NCBI GenBank assembly: GCA_024330215.1
Contig: JANDLU010000006.1
Location: 1 to 64,000 of the forward strand
Source: Candidatus Gaiellasilicea maunaloa
GTDB lineage: Bacteria > Actinomycetota > Thermoleophilia > Gaiellales > Gaiellaceae
DNA: 64,000 nt
Reading direction: 5' to 3'
The translations under genes and the position numbers were made by a program. Positions 52,550 through 61,753 of this stretch are shown piece by piece; the first letter of the stretch is position 1, and each line of letters opens with the position of its first letter. Below the pieces are notes generated by a model. The model worked only from the letters and a program-made list of their open reading frames with translations, was not told where the DNA came from and did not search any database.

Positions 52550-53692
52550 ATGCCGATTCCCACCGAGTTGGTCGGGTCGTTGCCTCGCCCGATGAAGTTG
52601 CAGGAGGCCTACCAGTCCTACGACGACGGCGCGATCGATTTCGCCCAGCTCGAGGCGGAGCAAGACAAGGCCGCGGAGGATTCGATCAAGCGCCTGGAGC
52701 AGACAGGCGAGACCTACGTCACCGATGGCGAGCAACGCGAGTCGAGCTTCGCGACCTATCCGATCACCGACACGCTTGCTGGAACAGGGCTCGCCGACAA
52801 CCTCGCCGGCGACGGTCAGTTCTTCGCGATCTTCGACGATGGTCACCATCGCCAGCTCCCGCGGCTGACGGGCGGCCCGTTCCGTTACAAGCGCTTCGCC
52901 TCGGAGTTCGTCGAGAAGAACAAGGTGATCGCGGTCAAGCCGGTCAAGCAGGCGGTGATCGCGCCGTCGATGCTGATGCTGCTCTACCCGCTCGAGGGCG
53001 AGCTCGACGGCTACTCGCGCGAGCAGTTCCTCGACGACCTCTGCGACGAGGTCGAGAAGGACATCCGGCAGGCGTTCGCTGCCGGCGCAGAGCGTGTCTC
53101 GATCGACTTCACCGAGGGTCGGCTCGCGAACAAGAACGACGCCCGCAACCCGTGGACGAACAAGGACATGCTCCAGGAGTTCATCGACCTGAACAACCGG
53201 GTGATCGACCGCTTCTCGGCCGAGGAGCGACGCAACATCGGGATCCACACCTGCCCCGGCGGCGATTGCGACTCGGTGCACTCCAAGGAGGTTCCCTACG
53301 AGAAGCTGCTGAGCAAGATGTTCCAGCTCAACGCCGGCTACTTCCTGATCCAGTGCGCGAGCGAGGAGGATCGGGAGAGCGTCTACGAGCTCTGCGGCCG
53401 CTACAGCCGCGAGGACGCGAACGGCGTCGCGCAGGTCTGCTTCATGGGCGTCATCAACCCGCTCAGCCCCGAGGTCGAGACTCCCGAGCAGGTGAAGGAG
53501 CAGCTCGTCGCCGCGGCCAAGCACATCCCCGTCGAGCGTCTCGGCGCCACCGACGACTGCGGCTTCTCGCCGTTCAGTCGCGACGTGAAGCCGAAGCACG
53601 GCTCGCCCGATTTTGCGCGGGACATCGCCATGCAGAAGATCGCGAACCGCGTCGAAGGCGCGCGGCTCGCCTCAGAGGAGCTCGGCGTCTGA
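52550..53692 (+). CDS. Cobalamin-independent methionine synthase-like protein (MetE C-terminal type)
   Basis: A 380-residue UROD/MetE-like TIM barrel, the core catalytic half of MetE. Zinc ligands are visible as HTCPGGDCDSV (His-x-Cys near 237) and the late DDCGFSPFSR cysteine. The opening PTELVGSLPRP and acidic VSIDFTEGRLANK match the short archaeal/bacterial MetE-like group, which may use other methyl donors than methyl-tetrahydrofolate. ATG 52550 has GAGGAGAAG just upstream. First chromosomal gene after the island; its stop abuts that of the convergent amidase gene. Confidence 0.88.
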   Translation: MPIPTELVGSLPRPMKLQEAYQSYDDGAIDFAQLEAEQDKAAEDSIKRLEQTGETYVTDGEQRESSFATYPITDTLAGTGLADNLAGDGQFFAIFDDGHHRQLPRLTGGPFRYKRFASEFVEKNKVIAVKPVKQAVIAPSMLMLLYPLEGELDGYSREQFLDDLCDEVEKDIRQAFAAGAERVSIDFTEGRLANKNDARNPWTNKDMLQEFIDLNNRVIDRFSAEERRNIGIHTCPGGDCDSVHSKEVPYEKLLSKMFQLNAGYFLIQCASEEDRESVYELCGRYSREDANGVAQVCFMGVINPLSPEVETPEQVKEQLVAAAKHIPVERLGATDDCGFSPFSRDVKPKHGSPDFARDIAMQKIANRVEGARLASEELGV

Positions 53693-54730
53693 TCAGACCG
53701 AACCGAGATCTCGCAGCGTGCGCTCGAGCGCGTCGACCGCGAGCAGGATGTCCTCGTCGGAGGAGTGCTCGGCCGGTGAGTGGCTGACGCCGCCGTTCAG
53801 GCTGCGGACGAAGAGCATCGCGCTCGGGACGCCGGCGGCGGCGAGGATGCCCGCGTCGTGGCCGGCACCCGACGGGAGCTCGAGCGGGGTGACATCGAGC
53901 GACGCGATCGCCGCCTTGACGGCGTCGACAACCGTGGCGTCCATCACGGTCGGCTCGACACCGACGCCCGTCTCGAGCCCGATCGCGGCGAGAAGCCGAT
54001 CGAGGCGGCCCCGGTCGGGCGCCCGCACGTCGACGGTGAAGGAAACCGAGCCTGGGATGACGTTGACACCGCCAGGTGCGACCGTGAGCACGCCGACGGT
54101 CGCAACGGCCTCCGGGATCGCCCTGGCGGCGTTCCGGATCGCGAGAACTCGCTCGGCCGCCTCGCAGAGAGCGTCGTCCCGGTTGTCCATCGGCGTCGTT
54201 CCTGCGTGACCGACCCGGCCGGTGATCGTGACCGTCTGGCGCGAGTACCCGACTATGGCGGTGACGACTCCGAGCGGAACGCCCGCGTGCTCGAGCCGCG
54301 GTCCTTGCTCGATGTGCAGCTCGACGAAGGCGCCCGGCAACTCGCCGATCTCCGCGACGCGCGCGCGGCTGCCGATGCACCCGACCTCCTCGCCGCGGAA
54401 CGCAACCACTGCAAGCGTGCGCTCGCCAGGGCCGATCCGCTCGACTGCCTCGAGGCCGCCAAGCACACCGAGCGGGCCGTCGAGCCGGCCGCCTTCCGGC
54501 ACCGAGTCGAGATGGGAGCCAGCCCACAGCTCGGGCAGGTCCGGCCGGGTTCCGCGCAACCGGCCGATCAGGTTCGCCGCGGAGTCTCGTTCGACTTCGA
54601 ACCCGGCCTCCTCCAGCCACCCCGAAACGAGGTCGTGCGCGCGCTGCTCGCCGGCTGAGCCAGAGCGACGGTTCGCGCCTTGCCCACCGCCGATCGCGTA
54701 GAGCTCGTCGAGGCGCTCGAAGATCCGCAC
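53693..54730 (-). CDS. Zn-dependent amidase, hydantoinase/carbamoylase family (M20)
   Basis: A 345-residue M20-like amidohydrolase, probably hydrolysing N-carbamoyl-amino acids, allantoate or ureidoglycolate. Metal residues are in WAGSHLDSVPEGGRLDGPLGVLGGLEAV (His and Asp), FRGEEVGCIGSR (Glu pair) and the late SGAGHDAGILAAAGVPSAMLFV (His). The dimerisation domain (VGHAGTTPMDNRDDALCEAAERV) is intact. It is short for the family (usually 400-420 residues), mainly because of a brief N-terminus and compact lid. It sits upstream of nothing obviously related. Confidence 0.88.
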   Translation of the reverse strand: MRIFERLDELYAIGGGQGANRRSGSAGEQRAHDLVSGWLEEAGFEVERDSAANLIGRLRGTRPDLPELWAGSHLDSVPEGGRLDGPLGVLGGLEAVERIGPGERTLAVVAFRGEEVGCIGSRARVAEIGELPGAFVELHIEQGPRLEHAGVPLGVVTAIVGYSRQTVTITGRVGHAGTTPMDNRDDALCEAAERVLAIRNAARAIPEAVATVGVLTVAPGGVNVIPGSVSFTVDVRAPDRGRLDRLLAAIGLETGVGVEPTVMDATVVDAVKAAIASLDVTPLELPSGAGHDAGILAAAGVPSAMLFVRSLNGGVSHSPAEHSSDEDILLAVDALERTLRDLGSV

Positions 54731-54742
54731 CGGCAGACCGTA

Positions 54743-55351
54743 CTACCGCGGCAGCCGCAGGCCCGCCTGCTCGAGCTCGGCCCGGACGAGCGCGTCGAAC
54801 CGGCCCGCCTGGAGATCGCCGATCGGATCCTTCGTGTACTCGAGCAACGTCCCATACGGAAGCCCAAACGCGGCGCGCGCGGCGAGCAGCTCGCGTCGCT
54901 CAGGCGAAGTCGGGTCCTGGAGGACGCGCGCGGCCGCGTTCAGCCGTCGGATCTGGCGGACCCGCGGCGGCACCGCCCAGAGGAGGAGCAGCGAGGCCGG
55001 AAGCGCGAAGAACAGGATCCCGAGGAGGTTCGCCAGATCGTGGGCGGCTCCGGCGCCGCCGCGGCCGAGGTCCTCGACCTCGCCGCCGCTGCCCTCACCG
55101 GCTCCTCGTAGCCCGTCGGCGATGTCGTCGCCGACGACGGGCGTGCCGTCGACCGCGTCCGCCGCCGCCTCGAAGCCGCTCGACACGGCACCGCCTGCCG
55201 ACTCGACGCCCTCGCCGAGCACGGCAAGCTTGTCGACGGCGTCGTGCACCTCGAGCGCGATCTTCCCGAAGACGACGAGCGCGAGCACGACGGCCAGGTC
55301 ACGCGCGACGAGGCCGACGCGCTGACGGCCCAGGTCGGGATACAGGCGCAC
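54743..55351 (-). CDS. Hypothetical membrane protein
   Basis: A 202-residue protein with two hydrophobic segments, LAVVLALVVFGKIAL near residue 20 and LLGILFFALPASLLLLWAV near 115, separated by a glycine/alanine-rich acidic loop, and a cytosolic C-terminal half (VRQIRRLNAAARVLQDPTSPERRELLAARAAFGLPYGTLLEYTKDP). I associate such proteins with Thermoleophilia but recognise no domain. It lies between the MFS gene and the amidase gene on the same strand. Confidence 0.6.
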   Translation of the reverse strand: MRLYPDLGRQRVGLVARDLAVVLALVVFGKIALEVHDAVDKLAVLGEGVESAGGAVSSGFEAAADAVDGTPVVGDDIADGLRGAGEGSGGEVEDLGRGGAGAAHDLANLLGILFFALPASLLLLWAVPPRVRQIRRLNAAARVLQDPTSPERRELLAARAAFGLPYGTLLEYTKDPIGDLQAGRFDALVRAELEQAGLRLPR

Positions 55352-55370
55352 GCCCAGCCTCTACCCAGGC

Positions 55371-56429
55371 TCACCCGTCCCGCAACGGCCGCAGCGCGAA
55401 CCAGCCCGCGAGCGGAAAGAGAGCGGCGAGCGCGAACGCCGCCCGCCACGACGTCCACGAGACCGTGACGGCGAAGGCGATCGGCGCACCGACGCCGACG
55501 GCCGAGAGCACGGTCTGCTGGAAGCCGATCGCCGCACCGCTGCGGCGCCCGCCGAGCTCGGCGGCGATCGTGAACGAGAGGCCGTTCCACGCCATCGAGA
55601 GCCCCGTCGTGACGACGAGGATCGGCACCAGGATCCAGCCCGCTGCGCCCGCCGCCACCGCGACGAGCGCGAGCGAGACGGTCACGGCGACGCCGACGAG
55701 CCGGAGCGGCCGTACGCGCGAGCGGATCGAGTCCGACCAGCGGCCGACACCGATCCGCAACGCCGCCGCGAAGATCTGACCCGCCGCGAGCACGGCCGCG
55801 GCAGAGCCCGTCGACCAGCCGCGGTCGTCGACGAGGAAGAGGACGAGGAAGCTCATCGTCGCGATCTGAGCGATCAGGTAGAGCCCGCTCGCCCCGCAGA
55901 CGAGCCAGAGCCGCCGGTCGCGCAGGCTCGTCTCCACATCTGCCACGTGGACGTGCTCGCCGAGGCCCGACCGCAGGACGAGCGCTCCTACGAGCGCGCC
56001 GGCGAGGACGAAGCCGGCGAGAAAGAGGAAGCCCGCCTTGGTTCCGCCGAGGAACGGCAGCGCAAGCGCCGCGATCGCGCCCCCGACGGGCACCGCGGTC
56101 TGGCGGACGCCGAGGGCGAAGCCGCGCTCGTCGGCGGCGAACCACCGCATCACCGCGCGGCCGCTACCCGACTGGACGCTTCCGCCCGCAACACCCGCGA
56201 GGCCGAGCAACAAGATGAGCGAGCCGAACCCGGGCGCGAACGCTGCCCCGGCGAGACAGCCCGCGCACACCGTCAGCCCGCCCGCGAGCGTCCAGCGCTC
56301 GCCCCACCGGTCGACCGCGAACCCCCACGGAAGGAGGGCGAACGTGAGCCCGATCCACTCGGCGGCGAGGACGACGCCGGTCTCCGTCAGCGTCAAGTCG
56401 TAGCGGTCGCGCAACGCCGGCGCGAGCAC
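55371..56429 (-). CDS. MFS transporter (major facilitator superfamily)
   Basis: A protein of about 352 residues with eleven visible membrane helices and the MFS loop motif GFAVDRWGERWTLAGG after the second. The substrate is unknown. GTG 56429 (LAPALRDRYDLTLTETG) is the first standard start, but the same frame runs back to about 56505 with RYRWAVLAAGTAAQASFSTISFAVAV, clearly the missing first helix, and has no ATG, GTG or TTG before the aldehyde dehydrogenase stop. Either translation begins at an unusual codon or a base is wrong there. The gene follows the aldehyde dehydrogenase directly. Confidence 0.8.
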   Translation of the reverse strand: MLAPALRDRYDLTLTETGVVLAAEWIGLTFALLPWGFAVDRWGERWTLAGGLTVCAGCLAGAAFAPGFGSLILLLGLAGVAGGSVQSGSGRAVMRWFAADERGFALGVRQTAVPVGGAIAALALPFLGGTKAGFLFLAGFVLAGALVGALVLRSGLGEHVHVADVETSLRDRRLWLVCGASGLYLIAQIATMSFLVLFLVDDRGWSTGSAAAVLAAGQIFAAALRIGVGRWSDSIRSRVRPLRLVGVAVTVSLALVAVAAGAAGWILVPILVVTTGLSMAWNGLSFTIAAELGGRRSGAAIGFQQTVLSAVGVGAPIAFAVTVSWTSWRAAFALAALFPLAGWFALRPLRDG

Positions 56430-56506
56430 TGCGACCGCGAACGAGATGGTCGAGAAGCTCGCCTGCGCCGCGGTGCCGGCGGCGAGAACGGCCCAGCGGT
56501 AGCGGT

Positions 56507-57970
56507 TTACAGCCCGAAGGGGTTGATCGGGCGCGCGCCCGTGTTCACGATCACGCTCTTCGTCTCGAGGTAGAGCTCGAGCGCATCGATCCCGAGCTCG
56601 CGGCCGAAGCCGGACTGCTTGTAGCCGCCGAACGGGATCCCCGGGAAGGCCGTGTACGGCATGTTGATCCCGACCGTCCCCGACTCGAGCCGGCTTGCGA
56701 TCCGGTGTCCTCGCGCGGGATCGCCCGTCCAGACCGTCGCCATCAGGCCGTACTTGACGTCGTTCGCGATCCGGATCGCATCCTTCTCGTCCGTGAACGG
56801 GATCAGCGTCACGACCGGGCCGAAAACCTCCTCCTGCGCGATCGTGCTCGCGTTCTCGACCCCCGCGATCACCGTCGGCGGATAGAACGCGCCGGCATCT
56901 CCGGGTTCGCCGCCGGTCAATACCTCCGCTCCCTCGCCACGTGCACTCTCGACGAACCCGTGCACCTTCTCGCGATGCGCAGTCGAGATCAGCGAGCCCA
57001 TCTGCGTCTCCGCGTCGAGCGGGTCGCCCATCCTCACGGTCTGCGCCTTCGCTGCGAACTCGGAGGCTACGTCGTCGTAGATCGACTGCTCGACGAGCAC
57101 GCGCGAGCGAGCCTCGCAGCTCTGGCCGGCGGAGTAGTAGATCGACCAGACCGCGCTCGGGATCGCCGAGGCAAGATCGGCGTCCGCGAAGATCAGGCTC
57201 GGGCTCTTACCGCCGAGCTCGAGGGTCAGGCGCTTGATCGGGTCGGAGCAGAGCCGCATGATCTCGCCGCCCGTCCTCGTCGACCCCGTGAACGCGACCT
57301 TGTCGGTGCCCGCGTGCCTGACGAGATACGAGCCGGTCGTCGGCCCGTCGCCCGGAACGACGTTGATCGCGCCGGCGGGGAAGCCGACCTCGGCCGCGAG
57401 CTCGGCGAGCCGCAGGGCGGTCGCAGGCGTCTGCGGATCAGGCTTCAACACGACCGCGCACCCGGCGGCGAGCGCCGGCGAGAGCTTCCAGGTCGCCATC
57501 AGGAGCGGGTAATTCCAGGGCACGATCTGCGCCGCGACGCCGACCGGCTCCTTCTGCGAGTAGAAGAGGAGCGAGCCGCCGATCGGATTCGAGCGGCCGG
57601 CGATCGTCCCGACCGCGGAGGCGAAGAAGCGGAAGTTCTCGATCGCGCCGCCGAGCTCGGCCTTGACCGACGAGATCGCCTTGCCGACGTTGCGCGCCTC
57701 GAGCTCCGCGAGCTCCTTCCGATTCGCCTGAATCGCATCGGCGAGCGCGTGGAGGAGGCGCGAGCGCTCGTTCGCCGGAGTCTTGCCCCAGGTTCCGTCG
57801 AGGGCGGCTCGCGCTGCGGCGACCGCGCGGTCGACCTCGGCCTCGCCGGCGAGTTGCGCCGTGCCGAAGCTCTCGCCGGTTGCCGGCTCGACGAGCTCGC
57901 GCGACTCCGAGCCCTCGACGGTCTCACCGTCGATGAAGAGGCCGAACTCCCGTGCCGTCGCGACGCTCAC
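56507..57970 (-). CDS. NAD(P)-dependent aldehyde dehydrogenase
   Basis: A 487-residue ALDH superfamily enzyme. The catalytic cysteine is in SAGQSCEARSRVLV, the general-base glutamate in LTLELGGKSPSLIF, and NAD-binding in IVPWNYPLLMATWKLSPALAAGCAVVLKPDPQTP. Resembles betaine aldehyde/gamma-aminobutyraldehyde dehydrogenases. GTG 57970 overlaps the upstream peptidase stop by four bases, so it is part of a minus-strand operon with a thiolase and MqnD upstream. Substrate open; aliphatic or amino-aldehydes are the usual ones. Confidence 0.93.
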   Translation of the reverse strand: MSVATAREFGLFIDGETVEGSESRELVEPATGESFGTAQLAGEAEVDRAVAAARAALDGTWGKTPANERSRLLHALADAIQANRKELAELEARNVGKAISSVKAELGGAIENFRFFASAVGTIAGRSNPIGGSLLFYSQKEPVGVAAQIVPWNYPLLMATWKLSPALAAGCAVVLKPDPQTPATALRLAELAAEVGFPAGAINVVPGDGPTTGSYLVRHAGTDKVAFTGSTRTGGEIMRLCSDPIKRLTLELGGKSPSLIFADADLASAIPSAVWSIYYSAGQSCEARSRVLVEQSIYDDVASEFAAKAQTVRMGDPLDAETQMGSLISTAHREKVHGFVESARGEGAEVLTGGEPGDAGAFYPPTVIAGVENASTIAQEEVFGPVVTLIPFTDEKDAIRIANDVKYGLMATVWTGDPARGHRIASRLESGTVGINMPYTAFPGIPFGGYKQSGFGRELGIDALELYLETKSVIVNTGARPINPFGL

Positions 57971-59187
57971 GGCCCGGACGATACCGCGGCGCCGTCCTCC
58001 GCCGTGGCCCGGAGCTCACTCACCCGCACCGGCTCCGTCACCAGCCGCCGGAAGCGATCGAGATCGCCGCCGACATAGGCGCGGGCGAGCCTCAGTCCTT
58101 CGGTGTAGGTGACCACGTAGGCACGCCAGGTTGGATCGGTGACGAAGGCAATCGTGTGCGCCGCCCGCTTCGGCGGCGCGAGCGCCCAGCGCTCCACGTA
58201 GGCCTGGGCGTCCTCGACCGAGACACCGTTCTCGTGGATCGCGAGCGCCGCGTTACGGCTCACGTAGCCGAGTGGCTCGCGCGCGGCCCGGATCGCGGCC
58301 GCCTCGGCCGGGTCGTAGGGAACGCCGGCGGCGCGGAGAATCCGGGCGAACTCCGCCTCGAGCTCGTCGTCGATCAGGAGCTCGCCGCCCAGCTCGGCGA
58401 TCCCCTCGCTGAGGAGCGCCTGCGGGGTCGGCACGAGCTGGAGCGACTCCTCCAGGTGGCCGAGCCGCTCGAGCAGCAGCGCCTCCTTCGTCGCGTGCTC
58501 GGTGTGATGGCCTGGGTAGCCCTCGTGAGCAGCAAGGTGGACGATCTCGGCCCCGGAGAACGGAAGATCGGTGTTGACGACGATCCGGCTCCGATGGCCG
58601 CCGAGGTAGTAGTTGAACGCCGCCCAAGGCTCGCCGGCGACGAGCTCGAGCGCGAACTCCTCGTCGGCCGGAAGCGGCACGAGCGCGGCCGTGCGCTCGC
58701 GAAGCTGCGCCAGGATGGCGGTCATCGTCTCGACGATCAGCTCGGCCGGGACGGCGTTCGCCTTCCGCCAGGAGTCGTAGCGCTCGTGGAGCGGCCCTCC
58801 CGATTGACCCCGCAGAGGGGGAAGCAACTCGTCGAGCCGGCGGTGCGTCTGCAGGAAGGCATCCTCGTGCACGCGCTCGGGCCGGACGCCGTAGCAGCCC
58901 TCGACCTCGTCGAGGTAGGAGATCTTCTCGCCGGCGAGGATGCCCGCGTAGATGCGAGCGCCGCGAAGCTGGTCGCCGATCCAGGCGACGCGACTCTCGC
59001 CGAGTCCGGCGCCCGGAAGCTCGGCTATCAGCTCGTCCGCGTCGACGGCGAGCGCCGCGCCCTCGCGCAGCCCCTCGCGCTCGACCGCCGCGGCGAGCTC
59101 CGGCGGCCCGTAATAGGCGTCGACGAGCCCGTCCACGTGGCGGCCGAGCCGGAGCCCGAGCGTGAGATAGCGCTCGACGAGATCCAT
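57967..59187 (-). CDS. DUF885-like zinc peptidase/carboxypeptidase
   Basis: A 406-residue metalloenzyme. The active-site motif is HLAAHEGYPGHHTEHATKEALL, corresponding to the His-Glu-x-x-x-His set of DUF885 and related carboxypeptidases, and a second acidic position lies in LSEGIAELGGELL. ATG 59187 ([11 protein letters not shown]) is chosen; it overlaps the thiolase stop by one base. It has no signal peptide, so it should act in the cytosol, unlike many DUF885 members that are exported. Likely cotranscribed with thiolase and aldehyde dehydrogenase. Confidence 0.82.
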   Translation of the reverse strand: MDLVERYLTLGLRLGRHVDGLVDAYYGPPELAAAVEREGLREGAALAVDADELIAELPGAGLGESRVAWIGDQLRGARIYAGILAGEKISYLDEVEGCYGVRPERVHEDAFLQTHRRLDELLPPLRGQSGGPLHERYDSWRKANAVPAELIVETMTAILAQLRERTAALVPLPADEEFALELVAGEPWAAFNYYLGGHRSRIVVNTDLPFSGAEIVHLAAHEGYPGHHTEHATKEALLLERLGHLEESLQLVPTPQALLSEGIAELGGELLIDDELEAEFARILRAAGVPYDPAEAAAIRAAREPLGYVSRNAALAIHENGVSVEDAQAYVERWALAPPKRAAHTIAFVTDPTWRAYVVTYTEGLRLARAYVGGDLDRFRRLVTEPVRVSELRATAEDGAAVSSGP

Positions 59188-60344
59188 CAACGCTCGAAGA
59201 GGACCGCCTGGCCCTGGCCGACGCCGACGCACATCGTCGCGACCCCGTAGCGGCCGCCGCGACGCCGCAGCTCGTGGAGGAGCGTCACGACGAGCCGCGC
59301 GCCGCTCATCCCGAGCGGGTGTCCGATCGCGATCGCGCCGCCGTTCACGTTCACCTTCTCCTGATCCAAACCGAGCTCGCGGACGACGGCGAGGCTCTGG
59401 GACGCGAACGCCTCGTTCAACTCGACGAGATCGAGCTCCTCGACACCGATGCCGGCGCGCGCGAGCAGCTTGCGCACCGCGGGCACGGGGCCGATCCCCA
59501 TCACTCGGGGGTCGACGCCGGCGACAGCACTCGCCACGAACGCGCCGAGCGGCTCGATTCCTAGCTCACGTGCTTTCTCCTCGGAGGCGAGCACGAGCGC
59601 GGCGGCGCCGTCGTTCAACCCGCTCGAGTTTCCGGCGGTGACCGTTCCGTCGCCCCGGAAGGCCGGCTTCAGCGAGGCGAGCTTCTCGGCCGTCGTGTCC
59701 GGCCGCGGGTGCTCGTCGCGCTCGAGCTCGCCCGCCGCGACGAGCTCGTCGGAGAGATCGGCCTCGGCCCGGCGCTGCTGCGAGCGGAGAGCGAACGCGT
59801 CCTGCTCCTCGCGCGAGACGCTCCACCGATCGGCGACGTTCTCGCCGGTCTCGCCCATCGACTCGAGTGGGAATCGCTCCGCCAGCGCCGGGTTCGGGAA
59901 GCGCCAGCCGAGCGTCGTGTCGTAGAGCGTCCGGTCGCCGCGTGGAAACGCAGCCTCCGGCTTCGCGGTCACGAGCGGGGCGCGGCTCATCGACTCGACC
60001 CCGCCGGCAACGAAGAGATCGCCGTCGCCGGCGACGATCGCATGGCAGGCGCCGACGACGGCGGAGAGTCCCGAGGCGCAGAGCCGGTTGACGGTAACCC
60101 CCGCGACCGAGTGCGGCAGGTCGGCGAGCAGCGCCGCCATCCGCGCGACGTTGCGGTTGTCCTCGCCCGCCTGATTGGCGCAGCCGAGGTAGACGTCCTC
60201 GATCTCGCCTGAATCGACGCCGGCGCGCTCGACCGCGGCCCGGACCGCGAGCGCCGCGAGATCGTCCGCCCGGATCCCGGCGAGGCCCCCGCCATAGCGC
60301 CCGACCGGCGTGCGCACCGCGGAGAGAATGACTGCTCTGGTCAT
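59187..60344 (-). CDS. Acetyl-CoA C-acyltransferase (thiolase)
   Basis: A 385-residue degradative-type thiolase that cleaves or condenses 3-ketoacyl-CoA. The nucleophile is in [11 protein letters not shown] (Cys 89), and the second site has [17 protein letters not shown] (His) and [16 protein letters not shown] (Cys). [12 protein letters not shown] is intact. It probably serves fatty-acid or aromatic degradation. Next to MqnD (no gap, 60344/60345), with which it is co-transcribed for no obvious biochemical reason. Confidence 0.93.
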   Translation of the reverse strand: MTRAVILSAVRTPVGRYGGGLAGIRADDLAALAVRAAVERAGVDSGEIEDVYLGCANQAGEDNRNVARMAALLADLPHSVAGVTVNRLCASGLSAVVGACHAIVAGDGDLFVAGGVESMSRAPLVTAKPEAAFPRGDRTLYDTTLGWRFPNPALAERFPLESMGETGENVADRWSVSREEQDAFALRSQQRRAEADLSDELVAAGELERDEHPRPDTTAEKLASLKPAFRGDGTVTAGNSSGLNDGAAALVLASEEKARELGIEPLGAFVASAVAGVDPRVMGIGPVPAVRKLLARAGIGVEELDLVELNEAFASQSLAVVRELGLDQEKVNVNGGAIAIGHPLGMSGARLVVTLLHELRRRGGRYGVATMCVGVGQGQAVLFER

Positions 60345-61169
60345 CTACCCGATGTAGTCGAGCCGAAGGGGCTCGGGGAACGCGCCGATCGCATCCCCGC
60401 GCCGCAGCAGCTCCTCGACCGCCTGCCGGCCCTCTTCGCCGTAGTCGCAGGTGAGCTCGTTCACGTACATGCCGACGAAGCGGTCGGCGAGCGCGAGGTC
60501 GATCCCGCGGCCGAAGCGCATCGCGTAGCGCATCGCCTCGTCGCGATTCGCGAGGCCGACACGGATCGAGTCGAGCAGGACGGCCGAGAGATCCGGCAGG
60601 CGCTCGCCAAGGTCGCGGCGGGCCACGTTGACGCCGAGCGGCAGCGGCAGACCCGTCTCGAGCAGCCACCATTCGCCGAGATCGAGCGACTTCGTCAGAC
60701 CCTCGTCGGCGTAGGTCAGCTGGCCTTCGTGGATCAGGAGACCGGCGTCCGCGCGGCCGGAGCTCACCTCGTCGAGGATGCGGTCGAAGGGGAGCTCGCG
60801 AGAAGCGAAGTCGCCGAGGGCGAGGCGCAGCGTCAGGAACGCAGTCGTCATCGTTCCCGGAATCACGATCTCGGTCGCCCGCAGCTCCTCGAGCGACAGC
60901 TCTCGGCGCGCAACGACGACCGGCCCGTAGCCGGCTCCGATGCTCGCTCCGTGCGGCAGGAGGACATAGCGGCCCTGCACGAACGGATAGGCGTGGAGGG
61001 AGATCGCGGTCACCTCGAGCGTCCCTTCGAGCGCCCACTCGTTGAGCGTCTGGATGTCCTGGACCACCTGCTCGAACTCGAAGCCGCGCGGATCGATCGC
61101 GCCGGCAGCGAGCGCCCAGAACATGAACGCGTCGTCCGGATCGGGGCTGTGACCGAGCCTGATCTGCAC
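60345..61169 (-). CDS. mqnD: 1,4-dihydroxy-6-naphthoate synthase (MqnD) of the futalosine pathway
   Basis: A 274-residue periplasmic-binding-like enzyme. LGHSPDPDDAFMFWALA at the start is diagnostic of MqnD; SLHAYPFVQGRYVLLPHGASIGAGYGPVVVA and GLLIHEGQLTYADEGLTKSLDLGEWW follow. It converts cyclic dehypoxanthinyl-futalosine to 1,4-dihydroxy-6-naphthoate in menaquinone synthesis. Other mqn genes are outside the window. ATG 61169; divergent from the metalloregulator gene with 44 nt between. Confidence 0.92.
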   Translation of the reverse strand: MQIRLGHSPDPDDAFMFWALAAGAIDPRGFEFEQVVQDIQTLNEWALEGTLEVTAISLHAYPFVQGRYVLLPHGASIGAGYGPVVVARRELSLEELRATEIVIPGTMTTAFLTLRLALGDFASRELPFDRILDEVSSGRADAGLLIHEGQLTYADEGLTKSLDLGEWWLLETGLPLPLGVNVARRDLGERLPDLSAVLLDSIRVGLANRDEAMRYAMRFGRGIDLALADRFVGMYVNELTCDYGEEGRQAVEELLRRGDAIGAFPEPLRLDYIG

Positions 61170-61213
61170 GCCGGCGAGGCTAGCACCGAAGCGCAGGTGC
61201 CTAGACTGCTGTC

Positions 61214-61657
61214 ATGCCCCGGGGCGACCTCAGCGCGTCGATCCAGGATTACCTGAAGGAGATCTACAAGCTCGGCGCGGCCGGGGAGCGCGTCTCCACG
61301 ACCGCGCTCGCGGGCCGGCAGCAAGTCTCGGCGGCCTCTGCGAGCGCGATGGTGAAGAAGCTCGCTGCGCTCGGCCTCGCCGAGCATGCGCCCTACCACG
61401 GCGTGGTCCTCACCCACGCAGGCGAGCAGGTCGCGCTCGAGGTGATCCGCCACCACCGGCTGCTCGAGCTCTATCTCGCCGAGACGCTCGGAATCGGAGT
61501 CGAGGAGGTCCACGACGAGGCCGATCGCCTCGAGCACGTGCTCTCCGAGGAACTGGAGAACCGGATCGACAAGGCGCTCGGCTTTCCGACGCACGATCCC
61601 CACGGCGACCCGATCCCGAATGCGCAGCTCGAGTGGCCAACGGAGAAGAGCGGCTGA
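61214..61657 (+). CDS. DtxR/MntR-family metal-dependent transcriptional regulator
   Basis: A 147-residue regulator. Winged helix: SIQDYLKEIYKLGAAGERVSTTALAGRQQVSAASASAMVKKLAALGLAEHAPYHGVVLTHAGE. The dimerisation/metal domain carries IRHHRLLELYLAETLGIGVEEVHDEADRLEHVLSEELENRID (His and Glu ligands) and ends THDPHGDPIPN. It binds Mn(II) or Fe(II) and represses metal uptake genes. It lacks the SH3-like FeoA tail of DtxR, so it is MntR/SirR-like. No transporter adjoins. Confidence 0.9.
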   Translation: MPRGDLSASIQDYLKEIYKLGAAGERVSTTALAGRQQVSAASASAMVKKLAALGLAEHAPYHGVVLTHAGEQVALEVIRHHRLLELYLAETLGIGVEEVHDEADRLEHVLSEELENRIDKALGFPTHDPHGDPIPNAQLEWPTEKSG

Positions 61658-61665
61658 TCCTCCTC

Positions 61666-61750
61666 GTGTCAGAGACGGTGCCAGAGACGGTGCCAGACAC
61701 GGTGCCAGAGACGGTGCCAGAGACCGTGTCAGACACGGTGCCAGAGACGA
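61666..61750. repeat. Tandem 12-bp repeat array (CAGAGACGGTGC-like)
   Basis: About seven imperfect copies of a 12-base unit (GACGGTGCCAGA with GACACGGTGCCA variants) fill the gap between two convergent genes. Within it ACCGTGTC and GACACGGT flank a single A. It could act as a bidirectional terminator; similar GTGTC-CACGGTGCC units are REP-like. Confidence 0.7.
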
Positions 61751-61753
61751 TGT

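Noticed and set aside
61666-61750. CRISPR array
   Set aside because: The unit is 12 bp with no unique spacers and no cas genes; it is a simple tandem repeat.
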